Shown: piece by piece, positions 1-9,085 of the stretch
How positions within the stretch are numbered: position 1 is the stretch's first letter
How the letters are laid out: each line of letters starts with the position of its first letter
Assembly (NCBI GenBank): GCA_021734025.1
Contig: JAIPJS010000004.1
Span: 1-64,000, forward strand
Length of the DNA: 64,000 nucleotides
Direction: 5' to 3'
Source of the DNA: Candidatus Neomarinimicrobiota bacterium
GTDB lineage: Bacteria; Fidelibacterota; JAANXI01
Notes under the pieces: model-generated
The model's database searches: none
What the model was told of the DNA's origin: nothing
Seen by the model: the letters and a program-made list of their open reading frames with translations, nothing else
Translations under genes and position numbers: made by a program

Positions 1-61
1 AAGCGCGATAAATCTCTTTCCGCTGTTTCGGAGTTAATTTCGTGTTTTTATGAATGTCCAT
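1..61 (-). CDS. IS481-like transposase, N-terminal fragment cut by window edge
   Basis: The first 20 codons read MDIHKNTKLTPKQRKEIYRA and then leave the window. This resembles the N-terminus of IS481-family transposases (consensus of the type M-x-IHKNA-x-LTP), which continue into a helix-turn-helix and a DDE integrase core. A strong ribosome site, GGAGG, ends four bases before the ATG (ATG at 61-59), so the start is credible. Only the first helix can be judged. It could also be another HTH protein with the same leader. A GTGTTA-type repeat array begins about 70 bases upstream, at 131. Confidence 0.5.
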   Translation of the reverse strand, partial: MDIHKNTKLTPKQRKEIYRA

Positions 62-130
62 AGGGCCTCCGTTGTTTCCAGTTACGCTAGTGTACAAGCT
101 GAGTAAACTGTAAACAACGCGCTATTTTCT

Positions 131-302
131 AACATGTTATAGTGTTAAAGTGTGCTGGTGTTTAAGTTGGTGTTTCATAATCTTAATCTTACTCGTTCGT
201 TGTTTGTTGTTAGTAGTTCGTTGTTTTTATTCGAGTTTCTTCGCGGCTTTAATTCTTTCGTTTTTTTCTTTGCGTCGTTCTCTGCGTCTCTGCGGTAAAT
301 CA
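131..302. repeat. Composite intergenic repeat block R1
   Basis: The space between the transposase-like start and actF is a chain of degenerate short words read on the plus strand: a GTGTTA/GTGTTT array (131-178), AATCTTAATCTTAC (179-192), a GTTCGTTGTTTGTTG array (193-226), an ATTCGAGTTTCTTCGCGGC word (230-252) and a TTCTCTGCGTCTCTGCGG word (267-302). The same words recur in the same order at 4787-4965. No ORF or stable hairpin explains them. Confidence 0.8.
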
Positions 303-310
303 TTTCTTTC

Positions 311-1495
311 TCATTGATTCTCAAATTCTATCGACGCCTGCAGTTTCGGGTCGTTCACCGGGATCAGCGCATGCGCCGCCGTCGCCTTCCAGAAGTACCA
401 GAGCACGATCCCGCCGATGCCGATCATCGTAGTGATATCCATCCATGAAAAGTGTACCGAGTGACCATAATTCGGCAGCACGATCCAGTAGAGATCCACC
501 CAGTGCATCAGCAGCAACCAGATCGACGTCACCTTCAACATAGTAAGATTACGTTTGGCCGCGCGGGTTACAAGCGCCAGGAACGGTACCACAAAATGTC
601 CGAACAATACAATCAGGCTCACGATCCGCCACGACAAATCTTCCCAGCGATGTTTATACCAGATGGTCTCTTCCGGGATATTCCCGTACCAGATTAGCAT
701 GAACTGGGAGAACGCGATGTACGCCCAGAAGACCGTAAACGCGAACATCAGCTTGCCGAGATCGTGATAGTGTTCGATGGTGATGGTTTCCCTGAGAATA
801 TCGTTTTCCCGGAAATAGATAGCGATGAGGGTCAGAATCGCCAGGATCGCCAGCAGGCTTCCGGAAAAGACGTACACGCCAAAGATGGTGGAGTACCAGT
901 GCGCATCCAGCGACATAAGCCAGTCGAATGAGGCAAACGTCAGCGTCAGCGCGAACAGCAACATACCCGGCGCACTCAGTTTTTTCATCCGTGCGATGAG
1001 GGAATCGTCCTTCTGGCTGTCCTGTGCGATGGAGACTTTATACAGCATTCGTCCGAACAGGATCCATATGCCGAAATAGATGGCCGCCCGGATCAGGAAA
1101 AAGGGCGTATTCAAATACGGCGCCTTCTGCTGCAGGAGTTCGTCGTGCGCCACAGCATCCGCGTGACTCCAGTGAAACAGATCCTGAATTCCCAGAATAA
1201 GCGGCAGAAACAGTACCGCCAGAACCGGCACGGTAATCATAAAGTTTTCCGTCAACCGGCGCAGCACCACGCTCCACTTGGCGCTGGTGAGGTGATGCAG
1301 CATCACAAAGAACAAACCACCCACGCCGATGGTCACCCAGAACACGAACGAAGTCAGATACGAGTGAAAAAACCGTTCCGCATCCAGGAAGTACCCAACG
1401 GCGCTCAGCGCCAGTCCGATGATTCCGATTATCAGCGCCCGGCGACCGAAGCTCCCGGATTCTCTCAGGCGATATGTGTTGTTGTCTAATTGCAT
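311..1495 (-). CDS. actF: Alternative Complex III integral membrane subunit ActF
   Basis: Product of 394 residues with about ten hydrophobic helices (roughly 20-38, 47-68, 83-103, 133-150, 174-192, 206-228, 247-270, 289-312, 320-340, 352-370). It matches the quinol:cytochrome c oxidoreductase subunit F family, one of the two quinone-site paralogues of ACIII in the inner membrane. It is last in actABCDEF. The ATG at 1495 has no Shine-Dalgarno sequence: a TAACAC-type repeat array (in the sense of the gene) ends only a few bases upstream, so initiation may be leaderless-like or coupled to upstream translation. No cytochrome oxidase gene follows before the window ends, although such genes often follow act operons. 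Confidence 0.9.
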   Translation of the reverse strand: MQLDNNTYRLRESGSFGRRALIIGIIGLALSAVGYFLDAERFFHSYLTSFVFWVTIGVGGLFFVMLHHLTSAKWSVVLRRLTENFMITVPVLAVLFLPLILGIQDLFHWSHADAVAHDELLQQKAPYLNTPFFLIRAAIYFGIWILFGRMLYKVSIAQDSQKDDSLIARMKKLSAPGMLLFALTLTFASFDWLMSLDAHWYSTIFGVYVFSGSLLAILAILTLIAIYFRENDILRETITIEHYHDLGKLMFAFTVFWAYIAFSQFMLIWYGNIPEETIWYKHRWEDLSWRIVSLIVLFGHFVVPFLALVTRAAKRNLTMLKVTSIWLLLMHWVDLYWIVLPNYGHSVHFSWMDITTMIGIGGIVLWYFWKATAAHALIPVNDPKLQASIEFENQ

Positions 1496-1823
1496 AAAAA
1501 CAGTGTTAGAGTGTTCGGGTGTTCAAGTGTTTCCCAAAGGGATCCCTTCGGGCATGTTGGCGTTTCATAATCTTAATCGTAATCCTAATCTTAATCGATG
1601 GTCTCGAAGTTTTAAAAAGCGTGTTATTGTGTTACCGTGTTAATGTGTTATTGTTTTCGAGCGTCTTGTATCCAGTGTCCTCTGTCTCAGGTTTCCGGAG
1701 TCCGCAACATTCAGTGTTGTTTGGCATATAAGTATTTCTATAGTTTTTCTCTTCTTGTTTTTGTAGTGATTCTGTTTTATCTGTGTTCATCCGTTTTTTC
1801 TGCGTCATCTGCGTGCTATTAAT
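1496..1823. repeat. Composite repeat block R2 in the actE-actF gap
   Basis: This 328-base gap holds a GTGTTA array touching the actF start (1504-1535), a GGGATCCCTTCGGG hairpin word (1538-1553), an AATCTTAATC array (1568-1598), a second GTGTTA array (1618-1658), a GTGTCCTCTGTCTC word (1676-1691) and a TCTGTGTTCATCCG / CATCTGCG word (1779-1814). I see no gene or terminator. Such a filled gap is unusual inside an operon for one protein complex. Confidence 0.75.
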
Positions 1824-2552
1824 TTATTTCAGCTTTTCCTGCATCTCTTCCGGCACGTCACTCAGCGGCGCATGCTGGCTCCGCTGAAGCGCCCGGACAT
1901 ACGCCACAATTGCCCAGCGATCCTTTGGCGGAATCTGATGCGCATAGCTCGGCATATTCCGGATGCCGTTGGTGATCACATCAAAGATGTGTCCGTCTGG
2001 TACGTTCTGCAATCGCTCGTCATGGAACGACGCCGGCGGTACGTAATTGTATTCCAACATGATTCCACGTCCATCGCCTACCTTGCTATGGCATGGCGAG
2101 CAGTAGATGTTGAATTGATCCTGTCCGTGTTCCAGCAGCTCCATGTTCACTTCCCTGGGATTGTGTTCAATGGGCTGCCCGTCGGCCCCCATTCCGCGGT
2201 AAAATACGTCATCGTCATTTAGGTGTCCCCGGGCTACCGTACCGTAAACCGGCTGACGCATCGCCATGCTATCCGCAAAGAAGTTGCTCGTACCTTGAGC
2301 CTCGTAACGCGGCTGTGTATCCATATCCGGGATGGGATGAATAGGCGGCTGCTTCTTCGGCTGCCCGCGGAAACAGCCCGTCAGGAATACCGCAAGAACG
2401 GCCAAGACAACAACTCTTTTAGCCGCGAAGCCACGCGAAGAAAACGCGAATGGAACGGCAAGAACAGATAGAAATTTAGCAAAAACAGCAACAGCCTGTT
2501 TTACCGGGGAATTGCTAACCGTTAATTTTTTATTTTTTAAAAATTTAATCAT
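1824..2552 (-). CDS. actE: Alternative Complex III monoheme cytochrome c lipoprotein ActE
   Basis: Monoheme c-type cytochrome subunit that carries electrons from the ACIII core toward its acceptor on the periplasmic face. The heme site is CSPCH at residues 151-155 with Met200 (NIRNM-like context RNMPSY) as likely distal ligand. A lipobox FLTGC ends at Cys60. That makes the signal region about 60 residues, twice the normal length, with two hydrophobic stretches (20-36 and 47-58). The DNA between them (about 2405-2450) matches an intergenic repeat word, so the N-terminus looks extended by a repeat insertion. No internal ATG offers a shorter start; TTG codons close to the lipobox are possible but would leave almost no positively charged leader. 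Confidence 0.9.
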   Translation of the reverse strand: MIKFLKNKKLTVSNSPVKQAVAVFAKFLSVLAVPFAFSSRGFAAKRVVVLAVLAVFLTGCFRGQPKKQPPIHPIPDMDTQPRYEAQGTSNFFADSMAMRQPVYGTVARGHLNDDDVFYRGMGADGQPIEHNPREVNMELLEHGQDQFNIYCSPCHSKVGDGRGIMLEYNYVPPASFHDERLQNVPDGHIFDVITNGIRNMPSYAHQIPPKDRWAIVAYVRALQRSQHAPLSDVPEEMQEKLK

Positions 2553-2620
2553 TTATCTAAATAATTATCCAAGACTGCTTGTCATAGAAATCGTGACTAT
2601 GGTAACCCTTTCAACTCCCA

Positions 2621-2648
2621 GTAGAGACGTTCCATGGAACGTCTCTAC
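2621..2648. repeat. 28-bp perfect palindrome
   Basis: A perfect palindrome of 14 bp per arm, starting GTAGAGACGTTC and centred on CCATGG at 2632-2637. It lies in the actD-actE gap. A degenerate copy with the same centre is at 26976-27004. With no loop it can extrude as a cruciform or bind a dimeric protein; it lacks a T-run, so it is a poor intrinsic terminator. Similar GTAGAGACG...CGTCTCTAC palindromes are, from general knowledge, dispersed in several unrelated bacterial genomes. Confidence 0.85.
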
Positions 2649-2733
2649 GTAAGGCTTGTTATTATGCAATTTATTTCCGGCCTTCATCTTTATTTCAATT
2701 GGGATTTTAATTATTCTAAATTTTCTGTTTCTT

Positions 2734-2766
2734 TTCTTCGCGTTCTCTGCGTCTCTGCGGTGAATC
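2734..2766. repeat. TCTCTGCGTCTCTGCGG repeat word
   Basis: Solo copy of the word TTCTCTGCGTCTCTGCGG followed by TGAAT, closely matching 267-302 and the reverse-oriented relative at 62951-62991. It lies between actD and actE. It is related in sequence to the CGCAAAGACGC-type repeats that bound the GxxExxY gene at 35873-36250. Confidence 0.7.
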
Positions 2767-2815
2767 TGTTTTCTGTCCCTGAAAAAGTCCCTTCCGGGGC
2801 GGCTCAATTTCTTTT

Positions 2816-3394
2816 TCAGTGCCCGGATTCCTTCACCGGCTTCTCTTCTACCTGTTCAGTCAACACTTCCGTATATGTTGCACCAATCGATTCCAGAAAT
2901 TCCCGGTTTCCCTCAGGATCGAACTGAGGATCTTTGGCTTCGATGCTCACAAAAAAGCCATCATCCGTTACCTTCTTAAAACGATCGGAGAAGAAGACCG
3001 GATGGAACAGCTGGGGTATCTTGCCCAATGCGAACATACCAAACACGGCGCCGAACGCCGCCAGCAGAATTGTGAGTTCAAACGTCACCGGAATAAAGGC
3101 CGGCAGACTGAAATACGGCTTTCCGGAAATCACCAGCGGATAATCAACCGCGCTCGTCCACCACTGGAGCAGCAGCGCTCCGCCGCCGCCGAACAGTCCC
3201 ATAATTCCGACGATCCAGCCGAGGGGCGACCTTTTCTCGCCCATGGCCTCGTCCATCCCGTGGACGGGAAACGGCGAGTGGCAGTCGAAGTGCACGAATT
3301 CCCGATCCCGGACTTTCTCGGCGGCATGGAGGAGTTCTTCCGGGCCGTCGAACTCGGCAATGATTCCGTGGATTTTTGTCTTCTCTGCGCTCAT
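2816..3394 (-). CDS. actD: Alternative Complex III membrane subunit ActD (DUF3341)
   Basis: Product of 192 residues, usual for DUF3341/ActD. It has a soluble N-terminal ferredoxin-like part (about 1-60) and two transmembrane helices (about 60-83 and 106-127), then a soluble tail. It is a structural subunit linking the heme and membrane parts of ACIII. The start lies 15 bases after the actC stop, which fits translational coupling. There is no clear Shine-Dalgarno sequence. The downstream gap to actE (263 bases) contains the 28-bp palindrome and a TCTGCG word. Confidence 0.9.
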   Translation of the reverse strand: MSAEKTKIHGIIAEFDGPEELLHAAEKVRDREFVHFDCHSPFPVHGMDEAMGEKRSPLGWIVGIMGLFGGGGALLLQWWTSAVDYPLVISGKPYFSLPAFIPVTFELTILLAAFGAVFGMFALGKIPQLFHPVFFSDRFKKVTDDGFFVSIEAKDPQFDPEGNREFLESIGATYTEVLTEQVEEKPVKESGH

Positions 3395-3409
3395 AATTCT
3401 TCGTTTCGG

Positions 3410-4774
3410 TTAATGATCCACCCGGGCCTGCGGCAGCACGCCCTTGATTTCGCTGGTGGCAATCATGGGCAGCCAGCGGAGGAACAGCAGGAACATAGTA
3501 AAGAACAGCCCGAACGTGCCCACGTAAATCGCCACATCCCAGAAGGTCGGCGTGTAATAGTCCCAACTGGACGGCAGATAATCCTGCGCCAACGAGGTGA
3601 TGACAATAACCATTCGCTCGAACCACATCCCCACGTTGATTAAAATGGACGCCACAAACATCACCGGGACACTCCGCCGCAGTTTTTTGAACCAGAAAAT
3701 CTGAGGCACCAATACGTTGCACGTAATCATTGTGAAATAGGCCCAGGAATACGGCCCCAGCGCCCGGTTCATCAGCGTGAACGCCTCGTACATGTTGCCG
3801 CTGTACCAGGCGGTGAAAAATTCGACGCCGTACGCATAGCCCACCATCAGACCTGTGACCAGCATGATGATGTTCATCCGCTCCAAGTGCTTGATAGTGA
3901 TGAAATCTTCCAGGCTGTAGATCTTGCGCGCGATGATGGCCAGGGTCATCACCATGGCGAATCCGGAGAAAATAGCACCGGCCACGAAGTACGGCGGAAA
4001 AATAGTGGTATGCCATCCGGGGATCACGCTGACTGCGAAGTCAAAACTCACCACGCTGTGGACTGAAAGCACCAGCGGAGTGGAGAGTCCCGCCAGGATC
4101 AGATACGACAGTTCATAATGTTTCCAGTGCTTGTTGCTGCCGCGCCATCCCAGCGAGAAGATGCCGTAGACGAGTTTTCGCATTTTGGACTTGGCCCGAT
4201 CCCTGAGCGTTGCCAGATCGGGAATCAGACCGACGTACCAGAAAAGCAGCGAGACCGTAAAATAGGTTCCAACGGCGAACACATCCCAGAGGAGCGGGCT
4301 ACGGAAGTTCGGCCACATGGACATCTGGTTCGGGATCGGGAACACCCAGTAGAGCACCCAGACCCGGCCGACGTGAATCGCCGGAAACACCAGCGCACAC
4401 ATCACCGCAAAGATGGTCATCGCCTCAGCGAAACGGTTAATTGATGTACGCCACTCCTGCCTGAACAGGAACAGGATCGCGGAAATCAGCGTGCCGGCGT
4501 GACCGATACCGACCCACCAGACGAAGTTAATGATCGCCCAGCCCCAGCCGGCGGGAATATTCAGTCCCCAGATTCCGGTGCCTTTATATATAAGGTACCC
4601 TATGGAACCCAACAGAAGCAGCAGCATGGAAAACGCGATGCTGAACGCCAGATACCACATCTTCGGCGTCTTCTGTTCCGAGATCCGGCTGATGGCCTCC
4701 GTCACCGAATGAAAGGTCTGGTTGCCCTCAATCAGTTCTTCGTGCGAGCCCGCTGTGGTGTGTGAGTCTGTCAA
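3410..4774 (-). CDS. actC: Alternative Complex III quinone-binding subunit ActC (NrfD-like)
   Basis: Product of 454 residues with about ten transmembrane helices of the polysulfide reductase NrfD family, the main quinol-oxidising and proposed proton-translocating subunit of ACIII. The soluble N-terminus (about 1-38) precedes the first helix, and the [19 protein letters not shown] stretch near residue 70-90 is typical of ActC. The start is a TTG; no Shine-Dalgarno sequence is visible and a TAACAC-type array (sense strand) lies directly upstream. It is paralogous to actF. An ATG-initiated shorter form would lose conserved sequence, so I keep the TTG. Confidence 0.9.
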   Translation of the reverse strand: MTDSHTTAGSHEELIEGNQTFHSVTEAISRISEQKTPKMWYLAFSIAFSMLLLLLGSIGYLIYKGTGIWGLNIPAGWGWAIINFVWWVGIGHAGTLISAILFLFRQEWRTSINRFAEAMTIFAVMCALVFPAIHVGRVWVLYWVFPIPNQMSMWPNFRSPLLWDVFAVGTYFTVSLLFWYVGLIPDLATLRDRAKSKMRKLVYGIFSLGWRGSNKHWKHYELSYLILAGLSTPLVLSVHSVVSFDFAVSVIPGWHTTIFPPYFVAGAIFSGFAMVMTLAIIARKIYSLEDFITIKHLERMNIIMLVTGLMVGYAYGVEFFTAWYSGNMYEAFTLMNRALGPYSWAYFTMITCNVLVPQIFWFKKLRRSVPVMFVASILINVGMWFERMVIVITSLAQDYLPSSWDYYTPTFWDVAIYVGTFGLFFTMFLLFLRWLPMIATSEIKGVLPQARVDH

Positions 4775-5126
4775 AGTATCTGTAGTGTTAGAGTGTTCAG
4801 GTGTTCAAGTGTTCGAGTTCTATTCCCCCAAATCTCCTCAAAAGCCCTGGACTGTTTCTTAATCTTAATCCTAATCTTACTCTTAATCTTTTCGTTCGTT
4901 GTTTGTTGTTCGTAGTTCGTTGTTTTTTCTATTCGTGATTCTTCGCGTATATTTGTGGCTTAATGTTTTTTGCTGGTTTTCTTCTTCTGAATAATTCTTC
5001 CGCCCTTTCAGGGCTTTGGTCATTTGAAATTTCCGCTCCCAGGGCTTCTCCCCGGGCTACCATCTTTCGCCCCGTTAGGGTTTCTCCCTTCTCCTTCTTC
5101 CCTTATACCTTATACCCTTATACCTC
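4775..5126. repeat. Composite repeat block R4 in the actB-actC gap
   Basis: This 352-base gap holds, in order, a GTGTTA/GTGTTC array (4787-4818), an AATCTTAATCCTAATCTTAC array (4860-4888), a GTTCGTTGTTTGTTG array (4889-4922), an ATTCGTGATTCTTCGCG word (4931-4962), a CCCAGGGCTTCTCCCCGGGC word (5038-5058) and a TTATACC array (5104-5129). The first four occur in the same order in block R1. No gene is seen. Confidence 0.8.
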
Positions 5127-8108
5127 TTACCCATGGTTTTCCAGCGCCGGATTCGGATTCCGGATCTTCGCCTGATACGTCGTCCGCGGCTGGGTGTTCA
5201 GATGCCCCAGCATTGCGTAATCGCGATTCTGCTGTTTCACCTTGCTCACCTGGCTCTCTGGATCGTTAATGTCACCGAAAACGATGGCGTCCGTGGGACA
5301 GGTTTGCTGGCAGGCGCTCACCACTTCGTCCGTGTAGAGCTCGCGATTTTCGTTTTTCGCCTGAATTTTCTTCTTCTGGATCCGCTGGGTGCAGTAGGTA
5401 CATTTTTCCATCACACCGCGAGAACGTACCGTCACGTCCGGATTCTTGCCCATCTGCTCCACTTCCGGCGTATCGTGCGTGTAGTTGAAGAAATTGAATC
5501 GCCGCACCTTGTACGGACAGTTGTTCGAGCAGTACCGCGTACCGATACACCTGTTATAGATCTGGACGTTCAGCCCCTCGTCATCGTGCACCGTCGCGTT
5601 TACCGGACAGACCGTCTCACACGGCGCATTCTCGCAGTGCATACAAGTCACCGGCTGCACCACCATCTCCGGGTCGTTCACATCCCCGGCAAAATAGCGA
5701 TCCATCCTGATCCAGTGCATCTCGCGGCCGTTGCCCACCTGTTCCTTGCCAACAATGGGAATGTTGTTTTCGCTCTGGCAAGCAATGGTACACGCATTAC
5801 ATCCGGTACAGACGCTCAGGTCGATTGCCATGCCCCACTGGTAGCCCTCCTCGTAAGAATGCTCTTCCCAGAGATTCTCATTCGGCGGAGCTTCCGCATG
5901 GACTTCGTCCACAAACTTGGGATGCTCCCCGTATTCCTGTTTGGTGGCCTCCCGGTAGATGGGCCGATCTTCCAGGCTCCAGTGATCCTGTGTGCTGGCC
6001 AGTGTAAACTTTTCACCCGATTTGCGGACTGTCAGGCCGGCGCCGAAATTCATCGAATTTGCCGTCCGCAATTTAAAGGTGTTAACTCCGACCTCGTTAG
6101 CAACCCGTCCGGCTGCCGTCCGGCCGTAGCCGAGCTCCAGCACTACTGTGTAATCAGCAAATCCCGGCACAATCCAGACCGGGAGATCCAGTGAATTCCC
6201 CTGAAACTCCACAGTCACCAAATCTTCGAGTTCCAGATCGAGCTCCTCTGCCGTCTTCGGACTCATCACCGCTGCGTTGTCCCAGGAAAGTTTGGTAATC
6301 GGATCCGGGAGTTCCTGCAGCCAGCCATTGTTGGCGAAGCGCCCGTCGAACACCGACGGCGAGGCCTGAAAGACCACCTCAAGATTTGAGGCGTCGGTCA
6401 CATCAGCCGGCGGCGAATATCTGTTGAGTGTCCTTGTAACTTCAGTGGTACGGAGGCGAGGCGCAGAAAGATTATCGCCGCTACCTTCATACACGCCGTC
6501 ATGGATGACCTTTCGCCACTTCTTCTCAAAATTGGCGCTGCCCAGAATGTCCGCCCAGGTTTCCCGGGTGATCCGGTAGCCGTCGACGTCTTCACCGGTC
6601 GCAAGCAGGTTAGCAATCTCAAAAATACTCTTACCATTATATAAGGGTGCAATCAGCGGCTGGATAATGCTGAATGTTCCGTCGGCCGATTCGGCATCGC
6701 CCCACGATTCCAGAAAATGGGCCGACGGGATATGCCAGTCGCTCCCCTGTGAAGTTTCATCGTAATGGGAGCTCAGATGAATGGAATTGGCAACCTTGCC
6801 GAGTGCATCAGTGAAGTCGATATCGCCGGGCGCATTATAAACAGGATTGCTTTCCAACATGCAGAGGGTCTCCACTTCGCCGGCGTTCATGCGGGAGACC
6901 AGAGATTGAAATCCCTCGAAGCTCGGGAGCGTCTCCTCATCGATGGGACGATAGGCAACGGCGCTGCCGATGTTGCCGAGCGCGTCATTCAGCGCATAGA
7001 CCAGCGCATGCACCGCCGGCGGCTGATTGCGTCCCGCCACGATGAGCGATTCACCCCGGTTTCTCGCCAGATCTTTCGCCAGTTCGGTGATCCACTTAAT
7101 GTCAAAATCGTACGATCCCGCCTGTCCACCCCGAATAGCCGGGACGTCCACGCCCTCTTTGCGGAGGGCGTTTGCCAGCGCCAGCGCAAATACACCGATC
7201 TGCCGGCTCTGTACCCGCATCCGATGATCCGCCATGCCGCCGGTGAGGGTGTAACTGCTCTCTACCGCGTAGAGTCGGTTCATGGAGTCATCTTCGGAGG
7301 TCACCCGGCGGGCGTCGGCAAACTTCTTCGCGTTGATGATATTTTCGTTTTCCAGCATCACGAAGTCCGCATCCAGCGTCAGCACCACATTGGCCTGCGA
7401 ATAGTCGTACACCGGCTGGTGATAGTCGCCCGTGGCCAGTCGAACACCTTTGTACATATTCTCGTCGCTCACCGGCTCGTAGACCACCCACTCGGCTTCC
7501 GGGAAATGGCGCATGAATTCGCGCTGCAGCCTCCGCATCGTCGGCGAGGAAAACGCGCCGCTGATGACCGCCAGGCCCTCGCCATCATTGGAAAGATACT
7601 GGGTGTAGAGTTCCCGCCAGAAGGTGACGAATACCGAATACTGTTTAACGGCGCCGTTCTGCCTGACATCGCCCGAGCGATCCGGATCATAGAGTGAGAG
7701 CGTTGCCGCTTGCGTAAAAATGTTGGATTTTCCCAGGGAGGATGGATGGAGCTCGTTTCCTTCAATCTTTGTGGGGCGCCCTTCGTGGCTCTCCACCACA
7801 AGCCCGTACGCGCTGTTCTGGAACGGCATGGTCGTGGCATATTTATTGGAAACGCCGGGGATCACCTGCTCGGGCTGATTCACATACGGAATAATTTTTT
7901 GGACAGGTTTCCGGCAGCTCACCAATCCCGCCAGCGCCATGGAGGCGCCCATCAGACTCATGAATTTCCGGCGGGACATGTCGCTATTCAGCTCCGAGGC
8001 GCCCTCCGGAAATTCCCGGTGGAGGAACTCCTGAAATTCGTCGGTTTCGGCCAGCTCATTCAGGCTGCGCCAGTACGATTTATCCTGATTGTCGAGTTTG
8101 CGACTCAT
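5127..8108 (-). CDS. actB: Alternative Complex III iron-sulfur / molybdopterin-like subunit ActB
   Basis: Large fused periplasmic subunit: an N-terminal molybdopterin-oxidoreductase-like domain (to about residue 700), thought not to bind the cofactor in ACIII, then a four-cluster ferredoxin domain. Cysteine motifs are CTGCNACTIACQ, CMHCENAPCETVCP, CIGTRYCSNNCP and CTYC...CQQTCP. A twin-arginine signal SRRKFMSLMGAS lies near residue 50. I start at ATG 8108, which overlaps the actA TGA as ATGA and has GGGGTG upstream; the frame stays open to 8126. The product is about 993 residues, a normal length. The next gene, actC, is 352 bases away across repeat block R4. Confidence 0.92.
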   Translation of the reverse strand: MSRKLDNQDKSYWRSLNELAETDEFQEFLHREFPEGASELNSDMSRRKFMSLMGASMALAGLVSCRKPVQKIIPYVNQPEQVIPGVSNKYATTMPFQNSAYGLVVESHEGRPTKIEGNELHPSSLGKSNIFTQAATLSLYDPDRSGDVRQNGAVKQYSVFVTFWRELYTQYLSNDGEGLAVISGAFSSPTMRRLQREFMRHFPEAEWVVYEPVSDENMYKGVRLATGDYHQPVYDYSQANVVLTLDADFVMLENENIINAKKFADARRVTSEDDSMNRLYAVESSYTLTGGMADHRMRVQSRQIGVFALALANALRKEGVDVPAIRGGQAGSYDFDIKWITELAKDLARNRGESLIVAGRNQPPAVHALVYALNDALGNIGSAVAYRPIDEETLPSFEGFQSLVSRMNAGEVETLCMLESNPVYNAPGDIDFTDALGKVANSIHLSSHYDETSQGSDWHIPSAHFLESWGDAESADGTFSIIQPLIAPLYNGKSIFEIANLLATGEDVDGYRITRETWADILGSANFEKKWRKVIHDGVYEGSGDNLSAPRLRTTEVTRTLNRYSPPADVTDASNLEVVFQASPSVFDGRFANNGWLQELPDPITKLSWDNAAVMSPKTAEELDLELEDLVTVEFQGNSLDLPVWIVPGFADYTVVLELGYGRTAAGRVANEVGVNTFKLRTANSMNFGAGLTVRKSGEKFTLASTQDHWSLEDRPIYREATKQEYGEHPKFVDEVHAEAPPNENLWEEHSYEEGYQWGMAIDLSVCTGCNACTIACQSENNIPIVGKEQVGNGREMHWIRMDRYFAGDVNDPEMVVQPVTCMHCENAPCETVCPVNATVHDDEGLNVQIYNRCIGTRYCSNNCPYKVRRFNFFNYTHDTPEVEQMGKNPDVTVRSRGVMEKCTYCTQRIQKKKIQAKNENRELYTDEVVSACQQTCPTDAIVFGDINDPESQVSKVKQQNRDYAMLGHLNTQPRTTYQAKIRNPNPALENHG

Positions 8109-8752
8109 CGGTGACACCCCGAGCAATCTGTTGGCGGATTAATATTGCGTTCGTTAATAATGCGTTGAGCATACTCAATCTGGTTGGACGGCGGTTGATA
8201 CCCCATGGTGGTGACCTCATCCTGGGGACGCAGATGCGGCTCCGGGTTCCGGTGGCAGTCAAGGCACCACCCCATGCTCAGCGGCTCCTTCTGTTCCACG
8301 ACTTCCATCTGCGCTACATTGCCGTGACAACTTTCGCAACCGACGCCGGAGTTCACGTGTGCGCTGTGATTGAAATACGCATAATTCGGCAGCATGTGGA
8401 CGCGCACCCACTGCACCGGCTCGCCGGTCTTCCAGGCCTGCCGGATTTTGGTGAGCTTTTCGCTGTCTTTTTTAATGACGGTGTGACAGTTCATACAGGT
8501 CTGGACGGGCGGGACATTCGCCACCGAGGAATTTTCAACTTCGGTATGGCAGTAACGGCAATCCATACCCAGGTCACCTGCATGGAGTTTGTGGCTATAG
8601 TCCACCGGCTGTTCCGGCCGGTATCCGACATCGGTATACTTGGGTGAACCGTAATACCAGAAGAAAGCGATAATACCTATAACGACAATAGCGAGTCCGA
8701 CCGCCAGCTGGATCGGGATTTTATTCGTCCACTTCGGAAAAAGTTGCGCCAA
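8105..8752 (-). CDS. actA: Alternative Complex III pentaheme cytochrome ActA
   Basis: Product of 215 residues with one N-terminal anchor helix (about 16-34) and five CxxCH heme motifs: CRYCH, CMNCH, CESCH, CLDCH and CSGCH. This is the pentaheme cytochrome c that relays electrons from the ActB clusters. It is first in actABCDEF, and its stop overlaps the actB start by four bases. The start is TTG at 8752 (protein begins MAQLFPKW), with a purine-rich AAAGAG a few bases upstream. A possible promoter lies at 8820-8849. Confidence 0.93.
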   Translation of the reverse strand: MAQLFPKWTNKIPIQLAVGLAIVVIGIIAFFWYYGSPKYTDVGYRPEQPVDYSHKLHAGDLGMDCRYCHTEVENSSVANVPPVQTCMNCHTVIKKDSEKLTKIRQAWKTGEPVQWVRVHMLPNYAYFNHSAHVNSGVGCESCHGNVAQMEVVEQKEPLSMGWCLDCHRNPEPHLRPQDEVTTMGYQPPSNQIEYAQRIINERNINPPTDCSGCHR

Positions 8753-8819
8753 CCGTTCGCTCTTTTCGTCCTCTTAAAGTCCTCGAATTGCAGCCGTCTA
8801 TATAAATTTGTTTAGTTGT

Positions 8820-8849
8820 GTATCAGGTAGTGCTGTCTGTTCTGCTCAA
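8820..8849 (-). promoter_or_regulatory. Candidate promoter of the act operon
   Basis: On the minus strand TTGAGC (8849-8844) and TGATAC (8825-8820) are separated by 18 bases, giving a sigma-70-like pair with a leader of about 60 bases before the actA TTG. Each box differs from consensus, and FCB promoters often follow other rules, so this is tentative. Confidence 0.3.
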
Positions 8850-8989
8850 ACAGTCGAAAAAAATAATCGATCCTATTATCGGTATCAAGCAGAAATGTGA
8901 GAATATTCATCATATTTAAAATGTCTTCCGAATTTCCCATAATGTGTCTCAATCAGGATTGTTTTTGTAACCTCTCCGGGCCCCACAAT

Positions 8990-9076
8990 TGGTGGGCGGG
9001 GGGGGACTTGAACCCCCACTCCTTTCCAGGAACTAGATCCTAAATCTAGCGCGTCTGCCAATTCCGCCACCCGCCC
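8990..9076 (-). tRNA. tRNA-Leu (anticodon UAG)
   Basis: An 87-nt cloverleaf read on the minus strand. The acceptor stem is GGGCGGG / CCCGCCC with discriminator A and an encoded CCA at the 3' end. The D arm contains GCGGAATTGGCAGACGC, typical of leucine tRNA. The anticodon stem CTAGA/TCTAG encloses TTTAGGA, giving anticodon UAG. A long variable arm and the T arm GGGGGTTCAAGTCCCCC follow. A 10-bp hairpin starts ten bases upstream. Confidence 0.95.
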
Positions 9077-9085
9077 GGAGAAAGT

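Noticed and set aside
3144-4016. Minus-strand frame of 290 codons overlapping actC and actD
   Set aside because: Out-of-phase with two conserved genes on the same strand; low-complexity Arg/Ala product.
5133-6194. Long plus-strand frame (353 codons) opposite actB
   Set aside because: It is antisense to the conserved iron-sulfur region of ActB and contains no recognisable domain; a shadow frame.
6765-7697. Plus-strand frame of 310 codons opposite actB
   Set aside because: Antisense to a conserved gene, with a His/Arg-rich composition typical of shadows.
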